Assembly: GCA_017462385.1 (NCBI GenBank)
Contig: JAFTRE010000012.1
Location: 1-64,000 of the forward strand
DNA: 64,000 nucleotides
Direction of reading: 5' to 3'
DNA from: Clostridia bacterium
Lineage (GTDB): Bacteria; Bacillota; Clostridia; Oscillospirales; CAG-272
In this document: piece by piece, positions 9,281 to 18,083 of the stretch
How positions within the stretch are numbered: the first letter of the stretch is position 1
Layout of the letters: the number at the start of each line of letters is the position of its first letter
Notes under the pieces: generated by a model
Seen by the model: the letters and a program-made list of their open reading frames with translations, nothing else
Databases searched by the model: none
Told to the model about the DNA's origin: nothing
Made by a program: the position numbers and the translations under genes

Positions 9281-12200
9281 TATTAATTTTTGCGCGCGCT
9301 TTACATATTCCTTAAAGCGCTCCTCGTCGCGCACCTTGTTGAACCACTCCCAACCGCGGCGGGCAGAAAGGACGTAGTAAGGCATATCGGCATCGATGTC
9401 GATGGTGTTTTCATATGCGACGGGCTCACGTGTGCCGTCGGGGTAGAGCAGACAGCATTTGCCACGAATGAACTTACATCCGCCGAAAACAAACTCGTTT
9501 CCGATGTTAAGCAGGTCGCCGTCTTTGAAGGTGTCCCACTTTTCAAAATTTGTCAACGCCAGTTCAAGGTATTTATACCCCTCGTCAAATTCCTTTTTGC
9601 CAAAATGTGCTGCTGAGCGTATGAGACAGAACCACGCGTAAGTGCCTACCCAGGCGTCGGGAATACCGTTGCCTTCGCCCATTGCTTGCATAATATCCAT
9701 TTTGAATTTGCACAGCTCCACGGAGCGCGGCGCGTTGCCGCGATTGTGGGAGGGACGCGCGAGATAATGCAGTAACAGATGGAAGTTGTTGGCGGCGTGC
9801 TTTGCGTGACTCTCGGCCCGCTTGCCCTCCTCCCAAAGCTGATTTTCTATGACCTCGCCCTGAATGGAGGCGTATTGAGTCGTGGGCGCGGGGATGTGGC
9901 GAATGCCCGTGCGGTCGGTGAAGACCACTATGTTTCCGTCATCGTCTGCAATATAAGTGTATACAGCGGACGCTTCAAAGCCGTCGGTCAGGTCCAGCGC
10001 GTCGTAGCGGCGCATCATGCCGTCAGAGAAAGGCATATAACCCTCGCCCACACCCACGTACTCGGTCAGCTCATAGACCGCCTGCAGAGCACCGCCGCAG
10101 TAGTCGTTGACAGTGCGTACAATGCCAATGCCGGGGGCGAAGTAATATACCTTTTTGCCGCCTCGGTATGCCCAGCCGTCTGCCATGCCCTTGATGTCAA
10201 GTGATACTTTGAGACAGTTGTCAAACGTACCTGCTTTTGTGGTAACCGTGCCGCCATCCTCGCAAACTATTTGGGTTTTAATTATCTTTGAGCCGTTACC
10301 AACGTATTCAACGATTGGAGTCGCACCGACTCGCCACTCATCCGACCACAGACACTTGGTGGCATCCTGCAAAAGATCGTAAACGTCGTTGCAGAGCAGG
10401 GGAGTTTCGGCATTGCCAAAGTCGCCCATGTTTTTCAGTTCAAATGACCAGCGCGGGTCACGGTAGAGTGTTGTCTCGCCTTTTTTATTTGAAACCACTC
10501 CGCGTTCAAAAAAGTTCCAGTGACCCGTGGCGGTGCGCTCGCTGTCGTCGCCGTGTGTGGCAAAAATTCTGCGCGCCACCGAGCAAGCCGCCTTGGTGTG
10601 AGCCTTTTGAAGGGGTGTGACAGCCAACGCCTCGGCGCGCTCTATGGCATGGGATACGTCGCATACGTCACTGCCGTCAAAATAGTCGTTGCGTATCTGC
10701 TGTATCATATCGAGCCAGGAGTTGTCGTCGTAGCCGAATCTTTCAGCGCTGTCAGCGCAGGTGATGATGACGCTGTCGCCGTCATCGAAGGTCACCGTCA
10801 ATTTCAGATTTGCGATAACGTGCTCGGGTGCGTACTCGGACGCATATTCCCACGTGTTGCCTGCAGCGATGGGCAGAAGTCCCTTGCCGCCGACTACGTT
10901 GTAGGACTTGAGCAATCTCGCCTCTGAGAGTCCGCCGAGAGTATGCTCGTGCTTGACGATGCCCACGCCGTCCTTGTAGTAGCTTTTGTAGGTCGATATT
11001 CCTTGCCGATCGGAGTGCTTGGTGGTCCAAAGCTGACAGCCCTCAAACGTTCCTGCAGGGGTATCGACAGTCACATTGTCGCTCTCAAAGGTCAGCGTAG
11101 TGCCGTCCGAGCCGGTGTGCGTTTCGCCGAGCGATATGTCTGCAAAGAATTTGCTGTCGCAATAGGAGGCGTTACGGATAATGCCGGTTACTCGCGGGTC
11201 AATGGACTGCATCCAGCCCTCACCGTTGTAATTGGTTTTCCAGTAGCAAAGCTTGCCGTCAATGTAACGCAGCTTGTGGGCAGAGGCGTTCATATAAAAG
11301 CTTTTTCTGTTTTTGTCCTTGTATTCCTCCGAGGCGCTTTTCTCGGCGATTTCACGGGCAAGGGGAGTGAGGGCGTAATATGTGTCGGCAGGAGTCAGCA
11401 GCTCGCGTACTTTATCAAATGCCGCACTGCCCTCGTCTGCCTTTTTGTGTTGGAACAAGTATACTCCGAGCCAGAAGTATTCCCGCGCCAGCGTCCTGAC
11501 AAAGCCTTTTTCCTCAAGATAGGGTATCTGCTTGTCACGGACGAAGTTTGTTTTGGCGTCATTGTAAACCTGTGAATCCTCACGAGCTACGATAAACTCC
11601 ATTACCTCTTCGTTTTTGCCAAGCTCTGCCGCCTCTTTTATGCGGGCGAAAAGAGCGTCGTTTTTGTCGCCGGGCAGCCACCACCAGCCGCGCATGAGCA
11701 CGTCAGCCATGGCGTGGTATTTGTCGCCCGATTCGGGCAGGTCCTCGACCTCGGCGAGCACGTCCCGGTAGATGACCTCAAAGCCGTCCTTGTTGTTTCT
11801 CAGTTGCCAGAGCTTGAGCTCCTCAACCTTTTTCATAACTTTTTGTACAAGTGTGTCGTTCCATTTTTCATTCATAGCACAAAGTTCCTTTCTTATCCGT
11901 TTTCTGCCGTCGTGAAGCTGCCATTTGACCGTGCCTACGGACACCTTCATCCTGTCCGCGATATCCGCTATGCTAAGCCCCTCAAAGTAATGAAGCTGAA
12001 TGATGGTCTTTACCTTGTCGGGCAGCTTGCCGATGCTTTTGCGCAGCTCATTCTTGTCTTCGGACAATGCATAAAGCTCGGCAGGGTTCTCGCTTTGCTC
12101 TGCAGTGATATTAAGGTTATCCACCGTGTCAAGCGGCATAAAGTCGCGCATACGCGTTACTGTGTTCAGCGCACAGTTTTTAGCTATCCTGCACACCCAC

Positions 12201-12421
12201 GCGCCGAACTTTGACGGCTCCTGCAGGGTGTTGAGCTTCATCCATGCCGTGACAAACGCATCCTGTGCCGCATCCTCCGCCATAAAGCGGCTGTGAGTGA
12301 CGGATGCCGCTGCAGATATAACTGCACTCTGGTATTTGACCACAAGCGTCTCATATGCGCTCTGGTCGCCCGCCAGCGTCAGCATGACCAGCGTTTCGTC
12401 TTTTTGATTGCGATCGTGCAT
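9275..12421 (-). CDS. Giant ECF sigma factor with ~860-residue C-terminal extension
   Basis: The N-terminal ~180 residues are a complete ECF sigma-70: region 2 around MAEDAAQDAFVTAWMKL (~46-62) and region 4 helix-turn-helix around FEGLSIADIADRMKVSVGTVK (~147-167). The rest has no relation to normal ECF factors. Residues ~180-360 look alpha-helical and TPR-like. Two beta-rich units follow, carrying the repeated signature TPAGTFEGC (~453) / TKAGTFDNC (~728) with a later GVGIV / GIGIV. The C-terminus is again helical (~860-1048). I see no membrane segment or signal peptide, so the protein is cytoplasmic. The start at 12421 has an AGGAGG site. The frame is intact over 3.1 kb and there is no anti-sigma gene beside it, so the extension may act as a built-in regulator (inference). 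Confidence 0.9.
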   Translation of the reverse strand: MHDRNQKDETLVMLTLAGDQSAYETLVVKYQSAVISAAASVTHSRFMAEDAAQDAFVTAWMKLNTLQEPSKFGAWVCRIAKNCALNTVTRMRDFMPLDTVDNLNITAEQSENPAELYALSEDKNELRKSIGKLPDKVKTIIQLHYFEGLSIADIADRMKVSVGTVKWQLHDGRKRIRKELCAMNEKWNDTLVQKVMKKVEELKLWQLRNNKDGFEVIYRDVLAEVEDLPESGDKYHAMADVLMRGWWWLPGDKNDALFARIKEAAELGKNEEVMEFIVAREDSQVYNDAKTNFVRDKQIPYLEEKGFVRTLAREYFWLGVYLFQHKKADEGSAAFDKVRELLTPADTYYALTPLAREIAEKSASEEYKDKNRKSFYMNASAHKLRYIDGKLCYWKTNYNGEGWMQSIDPRVTGIIRNASYCDSKFFADISLGETHTGSDGTTLTFESDNVTVDTPAGTFEGCQLWTTKHSDRQGISTYKSYYKDGVGIVKHEHTLGGLSEARLLKSYNVVGGKGLLPIAAGNTWEYASEYAPEHVIANLKLTVTFDDGDSVIITCADSAERFGYDDNSWLDMIQQIRNDYFDGSDVCDVSHAIERAEALAVTPLQKAHTKAACSVARRIFATHGDDSERTATGHWNFFERGVVSNKKGETTLYRDPRWSFELKNMGDFGNAETPLLCNDVYDLLQDATKCLWSDEWRVGATPIVEYVGNGSKIIKTQIVCEDGGTVTTKAGTFDNCLKVSLDIKGMADGWAYRGGKKVYYFAPGIGIVRTVNDYCGGALQAVYELTEYVGVGEGYMPFSDGMMRRYDALDLTDGFEASAVYTYIADDDGNIVVFTDRTGIRHIPAPTTQYASIQGEVIENQLWEEGKRAESHAKHAANNFHLLLHYLARPSHNRGNAPRSVELCKFKMDIMQAMGEGNGIPDAWVGTYAWFCLIRSAAHFGKKEFDEGYKYLELALTNFEKWDTFKDGDLLNIGNEFVFGGCKFIRGKCCLLYPDGTREPVAYENTIDIDADMPYYVLSARRGWEWFNKVRDEERFKEYVKRAQKLIK

Positions 12422-12480
12422 TATGCATCCTCCTTGTTTTGGTGTGCGAAAATTTTCGTTTTTTAAGCGCTTGTCTTTTA

Positions 12481-12506
12481 GACACGGATGATGGTGAAAA
12501 GGTTGG
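12481..12506 (-). promoter_or_regulatory. Possible autoregulated ECF-type promoter
   Basis: On the minus strand a CCAACCTTTT element (12497-12506) and CGTGTC (12481-12486), with about 14-15 bases between the AAC/AACC core and the CGT core, resemble the AAC...CGTC promoters read by ECF sigma factors. An 11-base palindrome (12474-12484) overlaps the presumed -10, and a second palindrome, CGAAAATTTTCG, lies at 12448-12459 in the leader. Confidence 0.5.
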
Positions 12507-12548
12507 GTAAGAATGAAAAATTTTTAAAAATATTTTTTGGAACGACTT

Positions 12549-13313
12549 TCAGTACAATTTGCAGTTCGCGTAGACCGCTTCTGCCTGCTCCGTCATGATG
12601 CGGGGAGTGACGCTTGGCGGGTCGCGGTATATGATAAGCGGTGGCGTCAGCTTCAGGGAGGGGGACGCGCCGAGCTTGGCTTCAACTAATACTATAGATG
12701 GAGCGGTGTATGCGTCCGACTGAATAAATGTCATTCGTTTGGGCTCCAGCTTGTGCGCACGCATTGCAGCAAGCAGGTCTACCAAACGATCCGGGCGAAA
12801 TACGCAATAAAACTTGCCTCCGTATTTGAGCAGTCGTGCCGCTGTTGCGCAAAAGTCATCTATCCCGCCCGACTCCTCGTGGCGGGCGATGGTCTTTATG
12901 TCGTGAGCACAGCGCTCGCCGTGCCCGCTTTTCATATAAGGAGGGTTTGAGAAGACGACATCGTATGTGCCGTTTTTATCCGCGGGGATGGTGCGGATAT
13001 CGGTGCCGTACTGCGTTATCAGCTGGTCCATGCCGTTAAGCGCGATATTTCGCCCGCCAAGCTCCGAAAACTCTGCCTGTATCTCGTACGCATCTATGTG
13101 GGCAAAACGCGCTCTCGCGGCGCACAAAAGGCTTATAATACCCGTTCCCGAGCCGAGCTCTGCGGCGCGCGCCTTTTTTTCGGGACGCATGAATGCGGCG
13201 AGCATATAAGCATCTGTGCCGAAGGTCAGCCCGTCCTTTTTTTGAATTATACGTATTTTTTCGTTGACCTCGTCTAGCCGTTCATCGGCGGCGAGGGAGG
13301 GGAGGTTTGTCAT
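12549..13313 (-). CDS. tRNA1(Val) (adenine37-N6)-methyltransferase-type protein (TrmN6/YfiC family)
   Basis: A 254-residue Rossmann methyltransferase with the SAM-binding segment AELGSGTGIISLL (~56-68) and the adenine-N6 catalytic motif SNPPYMKSG (~127-135). The beginning (ERLDEV... and DGLTFGTDAYMLAAFM) matches the family that methylates A37 of tRNA(Val) in gamma-proteobacteria and has many Firmicutes homologues. Substrate assignment in Clostridia is inference. It lies in the same direction as the sigma-factor gene, with a 127-base gap holding the latter's presumed promoter. Confidence 0.85.
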   Translation of the reverse strand: MTNLPSLAADERLDEVNEKIRIIQKKDGLTFGTDAYMLAAFMRPEKKARAAELGSGTGIISLLCAARARFAHIDAYEIQAEFSELGGRNIALNGMDQLITQYGTDIRTIPADKNGTYDVVFSNPPYMKSGHGERCAHDIKTIARHEESGGIDDFCATAARLLKYGGKFYCVFRPDRLVDLLAAMRAHKLEPKRMTFIQSDAYTAPSIVLVEAKLGASPSLKLTPPLIIYRDPPSVTPRIMTEQAEAVYANCKLY

Positions 13314-13343
13314 GATATTCTTCCGTTCTGTATATAAAAATAA

Positions 13344-13366
13344 GGGGTGACACTGTGTGTCACCCC
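13344..13366 (-). terminator. Terminator after the ferredoxin gene
   Basis: A perfect 10-base stem (13344-13353 with 13357-13366) with a 3-base loop, followed on the minus strand by a T-rich run. Confidence 0.85.
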
Positions 13367-13389
13367 GACGACGTCGGTATGTACCCGAC

Positions 13390-13563
13390 TTACTCTGCCT
13401 TGGGAGCTCCTACGGGGCAGTCGTCAGCGCAGGAACCGCAGTCGATGCAGGTGTCAGCGTTGATAACGTACTTGCCGTCCTTCTCGCTGATAGCCTCAAC
13501 AGGGCAAGCATCTGCACATGCACCGCAGCCGATGCACTCGTCAGCATTGATCTTGTAAGCCAT
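13390..13563 (-). CDS. 2[4Fe-4S] ferredoxin
   Basis: A 57-residue clostridial-type ferredoxin with two CxxCxxCxxxCP sites (CIGCGACADACPVEA and CIDCGSCADDCPVGA), a low-potential electron carrier for anaerobic metabolism. The start at 13563 (MAYKIN) is set by GGAGGT seven bases upstream; an ATG five codons earlier would bury that site. It forms a single-gene unit with its own promoter and terminator. Confidence 0.97.
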   Translation of the reverse strand: MAYKINADECIGCGACADACPVEAISEKDGKYVINADTCIDCGSCADDCPVGAPKAE

Positions 13564-13594
13564 TTCAGTTACCTCCAATAAATTTTACAGTGAT

Positions 13595-13623
13595 ATTATA
13601 TCATATACCGTCGGATTTTGCAA
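13595..13623 (-). promoter_or_regulatory. Ferredoxin promoter
   Basis: On the minus strand TTGCAA (13618-13623), a 17-base spacer and TATAAT (13595-13600). Confidence 0.75.
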
Positions 13624-13658
13624 CGGATATTTTAATATTTTAGAATGAATTTTGCGAA

Positions 13659-15062
13659 TTAGTTGTCACCTTTTTCCTCGGAGTCTGTTTGTGGGATGCT
13701 GGGACGCGAGATGACGGTAACATCATCTCGGTGGAAGGACTTTATAACGGTATTGTCTTGCTTGTCGCTGATTTTGACGCGTATCATGCCGGAAAGCGGA
13801 CTGATCTCGGTGACAACTCCGTTGCCCTCAGGGGTCTTGACTACCGACTCAACGGGCGGAGTTTTGCGTATCTCCTCCTCATAGGTGTCGTTTTCGTAGC
13901 GCAGACAGCACATAAGTCTGCCACAGGTTCCCGAAATTTTATTGGAATTGAGCGAAAGATTCTGCTCCTTTGCCATTTTTATTGAGACCTGAACGAAGTC
14001 AGAGAGAAAGCTCGAACAGCACAGCGCACGTCCGCAGGCGCCGAGTCCTCCGAGTAGCTTTGCTTCGTCACGTATGCCTATCTGGCGCAGCTCGATTCGT
14101 GTGCGGAATACAGACGCCAGGTCTTTTACCAGCTCGCGGAAATCGACGCGCCCTGCCGAAGTGAAGTAAAACAATAGCTTTGAGTTATCGAAGGTATATT
14201 GCGCCTCGACAAGCTTCATGTCAAGTCCGTGCTTTGCCACCTTTTCGAGGCAGATCTCAAACGCTTCTTTTTCGCGCAGACGGTTGTTGGCGTTGTGCGC
14301 GGCGTCCTCCTCTGTGGCGATGCGGATAACGGGGCGAAGCGGCTGAACCGTGTTTTTTTCGGCGACAAGGCAGTTTGACATCCACACCTCACCGTATTCG
14401 GGACCGCGTGCGGTCTCGACTATAACATATGTTCCGCGCGCGACCTTCATGTCACCGGGGGCAAAATAATATACCTTGCCCGACGCACGAAAACGCACGC
14501 CCACAACCTCTACGGAGGGTTCGTCACTCTCGGCGGGTGAGGGAAGCGCTTCGTTTTCATAGTCAAACGCGGAAAAATCGGGGTCGCCGATTTTGACCCC
14601 GAGATCCTGCACCGGAGCACTGCTTGTGTCGGGGGTATCAATGAATATAACCTCGGACGGAGCCTCGTTCTGATCAACAAACGAGCTCACATAGCGCGCA
14701 GGTCTGCCCGCAGACACGCGAGATGTGTGCTGTTGTGATGCGGATTGCTGATCTTGCGCGGCAGACTGTGACTGCTGCTTTGGCTGATTTTGACGGTTGC
14801 CTTGGTGTTGCTTTGGGTGATTGTTTTTCTGATGGTGCTTGCCGCCCTGACGGTCATGCCGCGGCTGATAGCTTTCGGTTTGCGTGGTCTCTGACGATGT
14901 TTCGCCGGCTGCCTCTGCGGAGACGGTAGTGGGGGCGCTTTCGACGTTTACCTCGTGCTCTTTGGCCTGTGTGGGATGCGGACGGCGATGGCGGTTGTGT
15001 TTATTGTATCGCCCGTGATTGCTTGATGCGGCGGGCTTGCTGTTTTGCTTGTTGTCTTCCAT
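13659..15062 (-). CDS. ricT: RicT/YaaT-type PSP1 domain protein with long low-complexity N-terminus
   Basis: The PSP1/YaaT family (RicT in Bacillus) works with RicA and RicF, carries iron-sulfur clusters and affects RNA processing and sporulation. The conserved part (about residues 165-430) contains VGVRFRASGKVYYFAPG, the ELRQIGIRDEAKLLGGLGACGRALCCS segment, and CGRLMCCLRYE, with the expected cysteines. The first ~150 residues are hydrophilic and rich in Gln, His, Asn and Ser, and are probably disordered; with them the protein is 467 residues against the usual ~275. It follows holB by 39 bases in the same operon, the conserved arrangement in Firmicutes. Confidence 0.93.
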   Translation of the reverse strand: MEDNKQNSKPAASSNHGRYNKHNRHRRPHPTQAKEHEVNVESAPTTVSAEAAGETSSETTQTESYQPRHDRQGGKHHQKNNHPKQHQGNRQNQPKQQSQSAAQDQQSASQQHTSRVSAGRPARYVSSFVDQNEAPSEVIFIDTPDTSSAPVQDLGVKIGDPDFSAFDYENEALPSPAESDEPSVEVVGVRFRASGKVYYFAPGDMKVARGTYVIVETARGPEYGEVWMSNCLVAEKNTVQPLRPVIRIATEEDAAHNANNRLREKEAFEICLEKVAKHGLDMKLVEAQYTFDNSKLLFYFTSAGRVDFRELVKDLASVFRTRIELRQIGIRDEAKLLGGLGACGRALCCSSFLSDFVQVSIKMAKEQNLSLNSNKISGTCGRLMCCLRYENDTYEEEIRKTPPVESVVKTPEGNGVVTEISPLSGMIRVKISDKQDNTVIKSFHRDDVTVISRPSIPQTDSEEKGDN

Positions 15063-15101
15063 TTATATCGATCCTTTCTTTTATACTTTGATCATGTTGT
15101 A

Positions 15102-16112
15102 TCATGCTGTAAGCGCGGTAAGTGTAAGGCGAAGGTTTGCATTGCGGGACAGCGCGTCGATGGCATCGCTGACCTTATTGTAAAGCGCAAACAGCGCCGA
15201 TGTGGTAAATCGGTATGATATATCTATTGCATCCTCTCGGTCGGTGTAAAAGCAGAGCGGTGCAGATTCGGTTTTCTTTAACAATATCAGGTCGCGCAGA
15301 GCGGTGGATATGGCGATAAGCTCGGGTATGACCTCGTCGCGCTTGGTTGAAAAGTTTGCTATCAGCTCCAGCCTTGCTTGCTCCGAGGCAGGGCGGGCGA
15401 GAGTTTTAACGAATTTTTCAGCGAGAGCGTGCCTCTCCTCGCTCGGCTTTTGCCGTTTTGGATCGAGAAGCGCGAGCGCTTTTCCTATACAGCCGTCCGC
15501 ATCGCGCAAAAGCGCCGCATATTGCTCGGACGATGCGGCAAGTGAGACCGCGCGGCTGTCGTGAGCGCGAATGTATTCGGACAGCAGCTCGTCCGTCACC
15601 GGCTCCGTGCGTATGACGGGGGCGCGTGAGCGCACCGTTTCGAGCATTGACGCCGCGGATGTGCATATCAGAAAGAAAACAGCGTAGCTGTGCGGCTCCT
15701 CCAGCGTCAGAAGCAGTGCGTTTTGAGCCTGTTCGGTCATAGTATCCGCCGGGTCGATGATATATACCTTGTATTCAAAGTCGTTTGGCACTACCATAGC
15801 GTCGCTTCGGATAAAGCGCGAGGCATCCACGCCGATGCTGACGCGATCACGCTCTGGTACGATGTGCATGACATCGGGGGTTTTGCCATCGAGTATTTTA
15901 CGGCAGGCATCGCATTCAAGACAAGGAAATTTGTCGGCACTGCGGTTCTGACAGGACAGAGCCGCGGCAATGTTGAGCGCCAGCGTGCGCCGCCCGCTGC
16001 CCTCGCGACCTTCAATAATGTAAGCGTGGGACAGGGAGGAGGACAGAACATCATGAGCCAGACGGGCGCGAAGCGCCTCGTTGCCGACTATATTAGTGAA
16101 ATATTCCGCCAT
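15102..16112 (-). CDS. holB: DNA polymerase III delta' subunit
   Basis: The delta' subunit is part of the clamp loader. The protein begins IVGNEALRARLAHDVLSSSL and continues HAYIIEGREGSGRRTLALNIA, a degenerate P-loop typical of delta', then a zinc module (CQNRS...CLECDACRKI), DPADTMTEQAQNALLLTLEEP and SRAPVIRTEPV. At 336 residues from the start at 16112 (GGGAGG seven bases upstream) the size is normal; a longer frame from 16196 lacks a ribosome site. It heads the holB-ricT operon. Confidence 0.93.
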   Translation of the reverse strand: MAEYFTNIVGNEALRARLAHDVLSSSLSHAYIIEGREGSGRRTLALNIAAALSCQNRSADKFPCLECDACRKILDGKTPDVMHIVPERDRVSIGVDASRFIRSDAMVVPNDFEYKVYIIDPADTMTEQAQNALLLTLEEPHSYAVFFLICTSAASMLETVRSRAPVIRTEPVTDELLSEYIRAHDSRAVSLAASSEQYAALLRDADGCIGKALALLDPKRQKPSEERHALAEKFVKTLARPASEQARLELIANFSTKRDEVIPELIAISTALRDLILLKKTESAPLCFYTDREDAIDISYRFTTSALFALYNKVSDAIDALSRNANLRLTLTALTA

Positions 16113-16143
16113 TGCCCGGCCTCCCGATAATAATACTCGTATT

Positions 16144-16172
16144 ATTATAACAGATTGAAAAGTTAATGTCAA
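16144..16172 (-). promoter_or_regulatory. holB promoter
   Basis: On the minus strand TTGACA (16167-16172), a 17-base spacer and TATAAT (16144-16149), a perfect consensus. Confidence 0.85.
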
Positions 16173-16265
16173 TAAGTCGCGCGCAGAGGAGGACAAAATT
16201 TATTTTGTATTGTTGTTTTGACGAATTTTTCAACTAAAATAATTTGTCATAAAACGGTGGAATGA

Positions 16266-16294
16266 TTGACAGGCAAGCGGATGTATGATATAAT
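16266..16294 (+). promoter_or_regulatory. Promoter of the TerB_N / ATPase / helicase operon
   Basis: TTGACA (16266-16271), a 17-base spacer and TATAAT (16289-16294), 37 bases before the first start codon. A perfect consensus suggests constitutive expression unless a repressor acts. Confidence 0.85.
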
Positions 16295-16331
16295 AGATAT
16301 TTACAGAGAACCGAAAAAGGAGGGGGAAGAC

Positions 16332-18083
16332 ATGTCCGAAAATCAAAAAAACAGCCCGCGAGACGATGATCTTGACCGCTTTTGGGATATTTCGTCGCTT
16401 ATGCCGAAGCCGCGCCGAGCGCCGCAAAGTCGTCACCCTGAATCGGTCGAGGCAGTCGAGATATCTCTCGATGCGCCCGTGTCCGAACCCAAAAGCCATG
16501 CCGAAGACGGGTCGCGGGTTCAGTCCTCGTCTCTGACAAGACGAGAAATCTCTCCCTCCGTACAGATGAAAAAAGACAGCGATGTGTTGGTCAAAAAATT
16601 CATACCGCCGCACACCGCCGATGAGCTTGACAAAGCCCCGCCGCCTGAGGATGAATATACTCCCGAGCATTCGCTCATACACCGAGTCCGCGTCTTCGGC
16701 AAGGGCGGTCAGTATAACTATTACGAGCAGTTTTTAAGTCACGCCCAAAGAATAGCGAGACTGCGGGGAAATGAATGCGAGCACGTCAGCTTCTTTTCCT
16801 ATGTTCCGCAGTTTTCACAGCTTACAAAGCCACAGCTGAATTGGTATCTGTGGTGGCGCGAATGCGTCTGGAGCGGCAAATATCTGCCCACCGATTTCAG
16901 CTACATCCTGCTGTATATATACGAGATAATAAACACCGCGGGACACTCCAATCCTGCGTGGGGACAGCGCCAGCTTTGCTTCATTTGGCGGGAATACCGC
17001 CGCAATTATCCGCGGCTTGACCGCCTGCTCGGCGATTGGATATGCGATTTTTCACTGCTCAATCATCTATCCGCGCCCATCGACTTGATTGCCGATACGG
17101 TCAGTGAGGCGTTGCCATCCTGCACACTTAAGGAATTTTATATGGGCGGCGGGTACAGCCGGGCAGACGGCCTGCCGAGTACCATGCTGCTCACATTTTG
17201 CTCAAATCATAGCTATAAAAGCAGCAAATTTTATGTAAGTGACTCTAAAGAGCTGTATGACACCCACATTCCGCACGCGCTTGAAGCCGTGATGGATAGG
17301 TTTTCGTCCTCCGACGGAAGACTGATGGCAGGGACGGGAATTGAGGACAGCCACATGGTGCGGGATGCGTATTCGGGCGCGCTGTGCTCGTTTGTCATTC
17401 GCAAGCGGCTGGAGATAGACTATTCCTCATTTTCCCGCTCGTACGAATTGCGCTTTATAGTTACCGATGTCGTTAAATACGCCGAAAACAAGCTTCGAGC
17501 CTATCTCGGCATCAAGTCGCGCTTGAGCGTGTACTCGCTGACACCCGAAATGCGTAAGTGCATCGACGAATATTTTGCCACCGCTCTGCCGGGACGCAAA
17601 AGATCGGAGCCCGTGCGGGAGGAATATGAAAAGCTTTATGACGCACCGCGCGCACAGCTTTCACCCGAGCATGCCGCGCAGATAGAGCAGACATCCTGGG
17701 AGACCACCGAGCGGTTGATAGAGGCATTTGAGGAGTCGGCCGAGCAAACGGGCGAATGTACCTCGATGCCGTTTGATTTACCCGCACCGATACAAGATGC
17801 TCCCATGTTTGTGCCCGACATTTCAAGCGTTACCAATGCACAACAGGGCACAAGTGCGCTTGCCGAAGCACTGGGCGAATATCTTGATTTCGTGCGTCTT
17901 GCCGACGCGCACGATTTCGCGGCACAGCGTAGGTATGCCGCAGGGCGGGGAGAAATGCTGGAGCTCGTAATTGATAAAATCAACGAAATATCCGTCGAGG
18001 TTTTCGGGGATGTGATACTTGAAGAGGCTGACGGCGGCTATGTTCTTATACAAGAATACAGAAAGGAAATTTTCCATGACTGA
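16332..18083 (+). CDS. TerB_N/TerB_C domain protein, first gene of a three-gene helicase operon
   Basis: The 583-residue protein has a charged, likely disordered first ~110 residues. A TerB_N-like region follows (~115-300, with QLNWYLWWRECVWSGKYLP and YILLYIYEIIN), and a C-terminal segment ends DKINEISVEVFGDVILEE with GGYVLIQEYRKEI (~548-580), resembling TerB_C. TerB-type proteins belong to the tellurite/stress Ter systems; the N/C variants were linked by comparative genomics to ATPases and helicases (recalled, Anantharaman and Aravind group). No enzyme motif is visible. The start at 16332 has AGGAGGGGG upstream. The stop overlaps the next start by 8 bases, so the products are probably made in step and may form a complex. 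Confidence 0.82.
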   Translation: MSENQKNSPRDDDLDRFWDISSLMPKPRRAPQSRHPESVEAVEISLDAPVSEPKSHAEDGSRVQSSSLTRREISPSVQMKKDSDVLVKKFIPPHTADELDKAPPPEDEYTPEHSLIHRVRVFGKGGQYNYYEQFLSHAQRIARLRGNECEHVSFFSYVPQFSQLTKPQLNWYLWWRECVWSGKYLPTDFSYILLYIYEIINTAGHSNPAWGQRQLCFIWREYRRNYPRLDRLLGDWICDFSLLNHLSAPIDLIADTVSEALPSCTLKEFYMGGGYSRADGLPSTMLLTFCSNHSYKSSKFYVSDSKELYDTHIPHALEAVMDRFSSSDGRLMAGTGIEDSHMVRDAYSGALCSFVIRKRLEIDYSSFSRSYELRFIVTDVVKYAENKLRAYLGIKSRLSVYSLTPEMRKCIDEYFATALPGRKRSEPVREEYEKLYDAPRAQLSPEHAAQIEQTSWETTERLIEAFEESAEQTGECTSMPFDLPAPIQDAPMFVPDISSVTNAQQGTSALAEALGEYLDFVRLADAHDFAAQRRYAAGRGEMLELVIDKINEISVEVFGDVILEEADGGYVLIQEYRKEIFHD

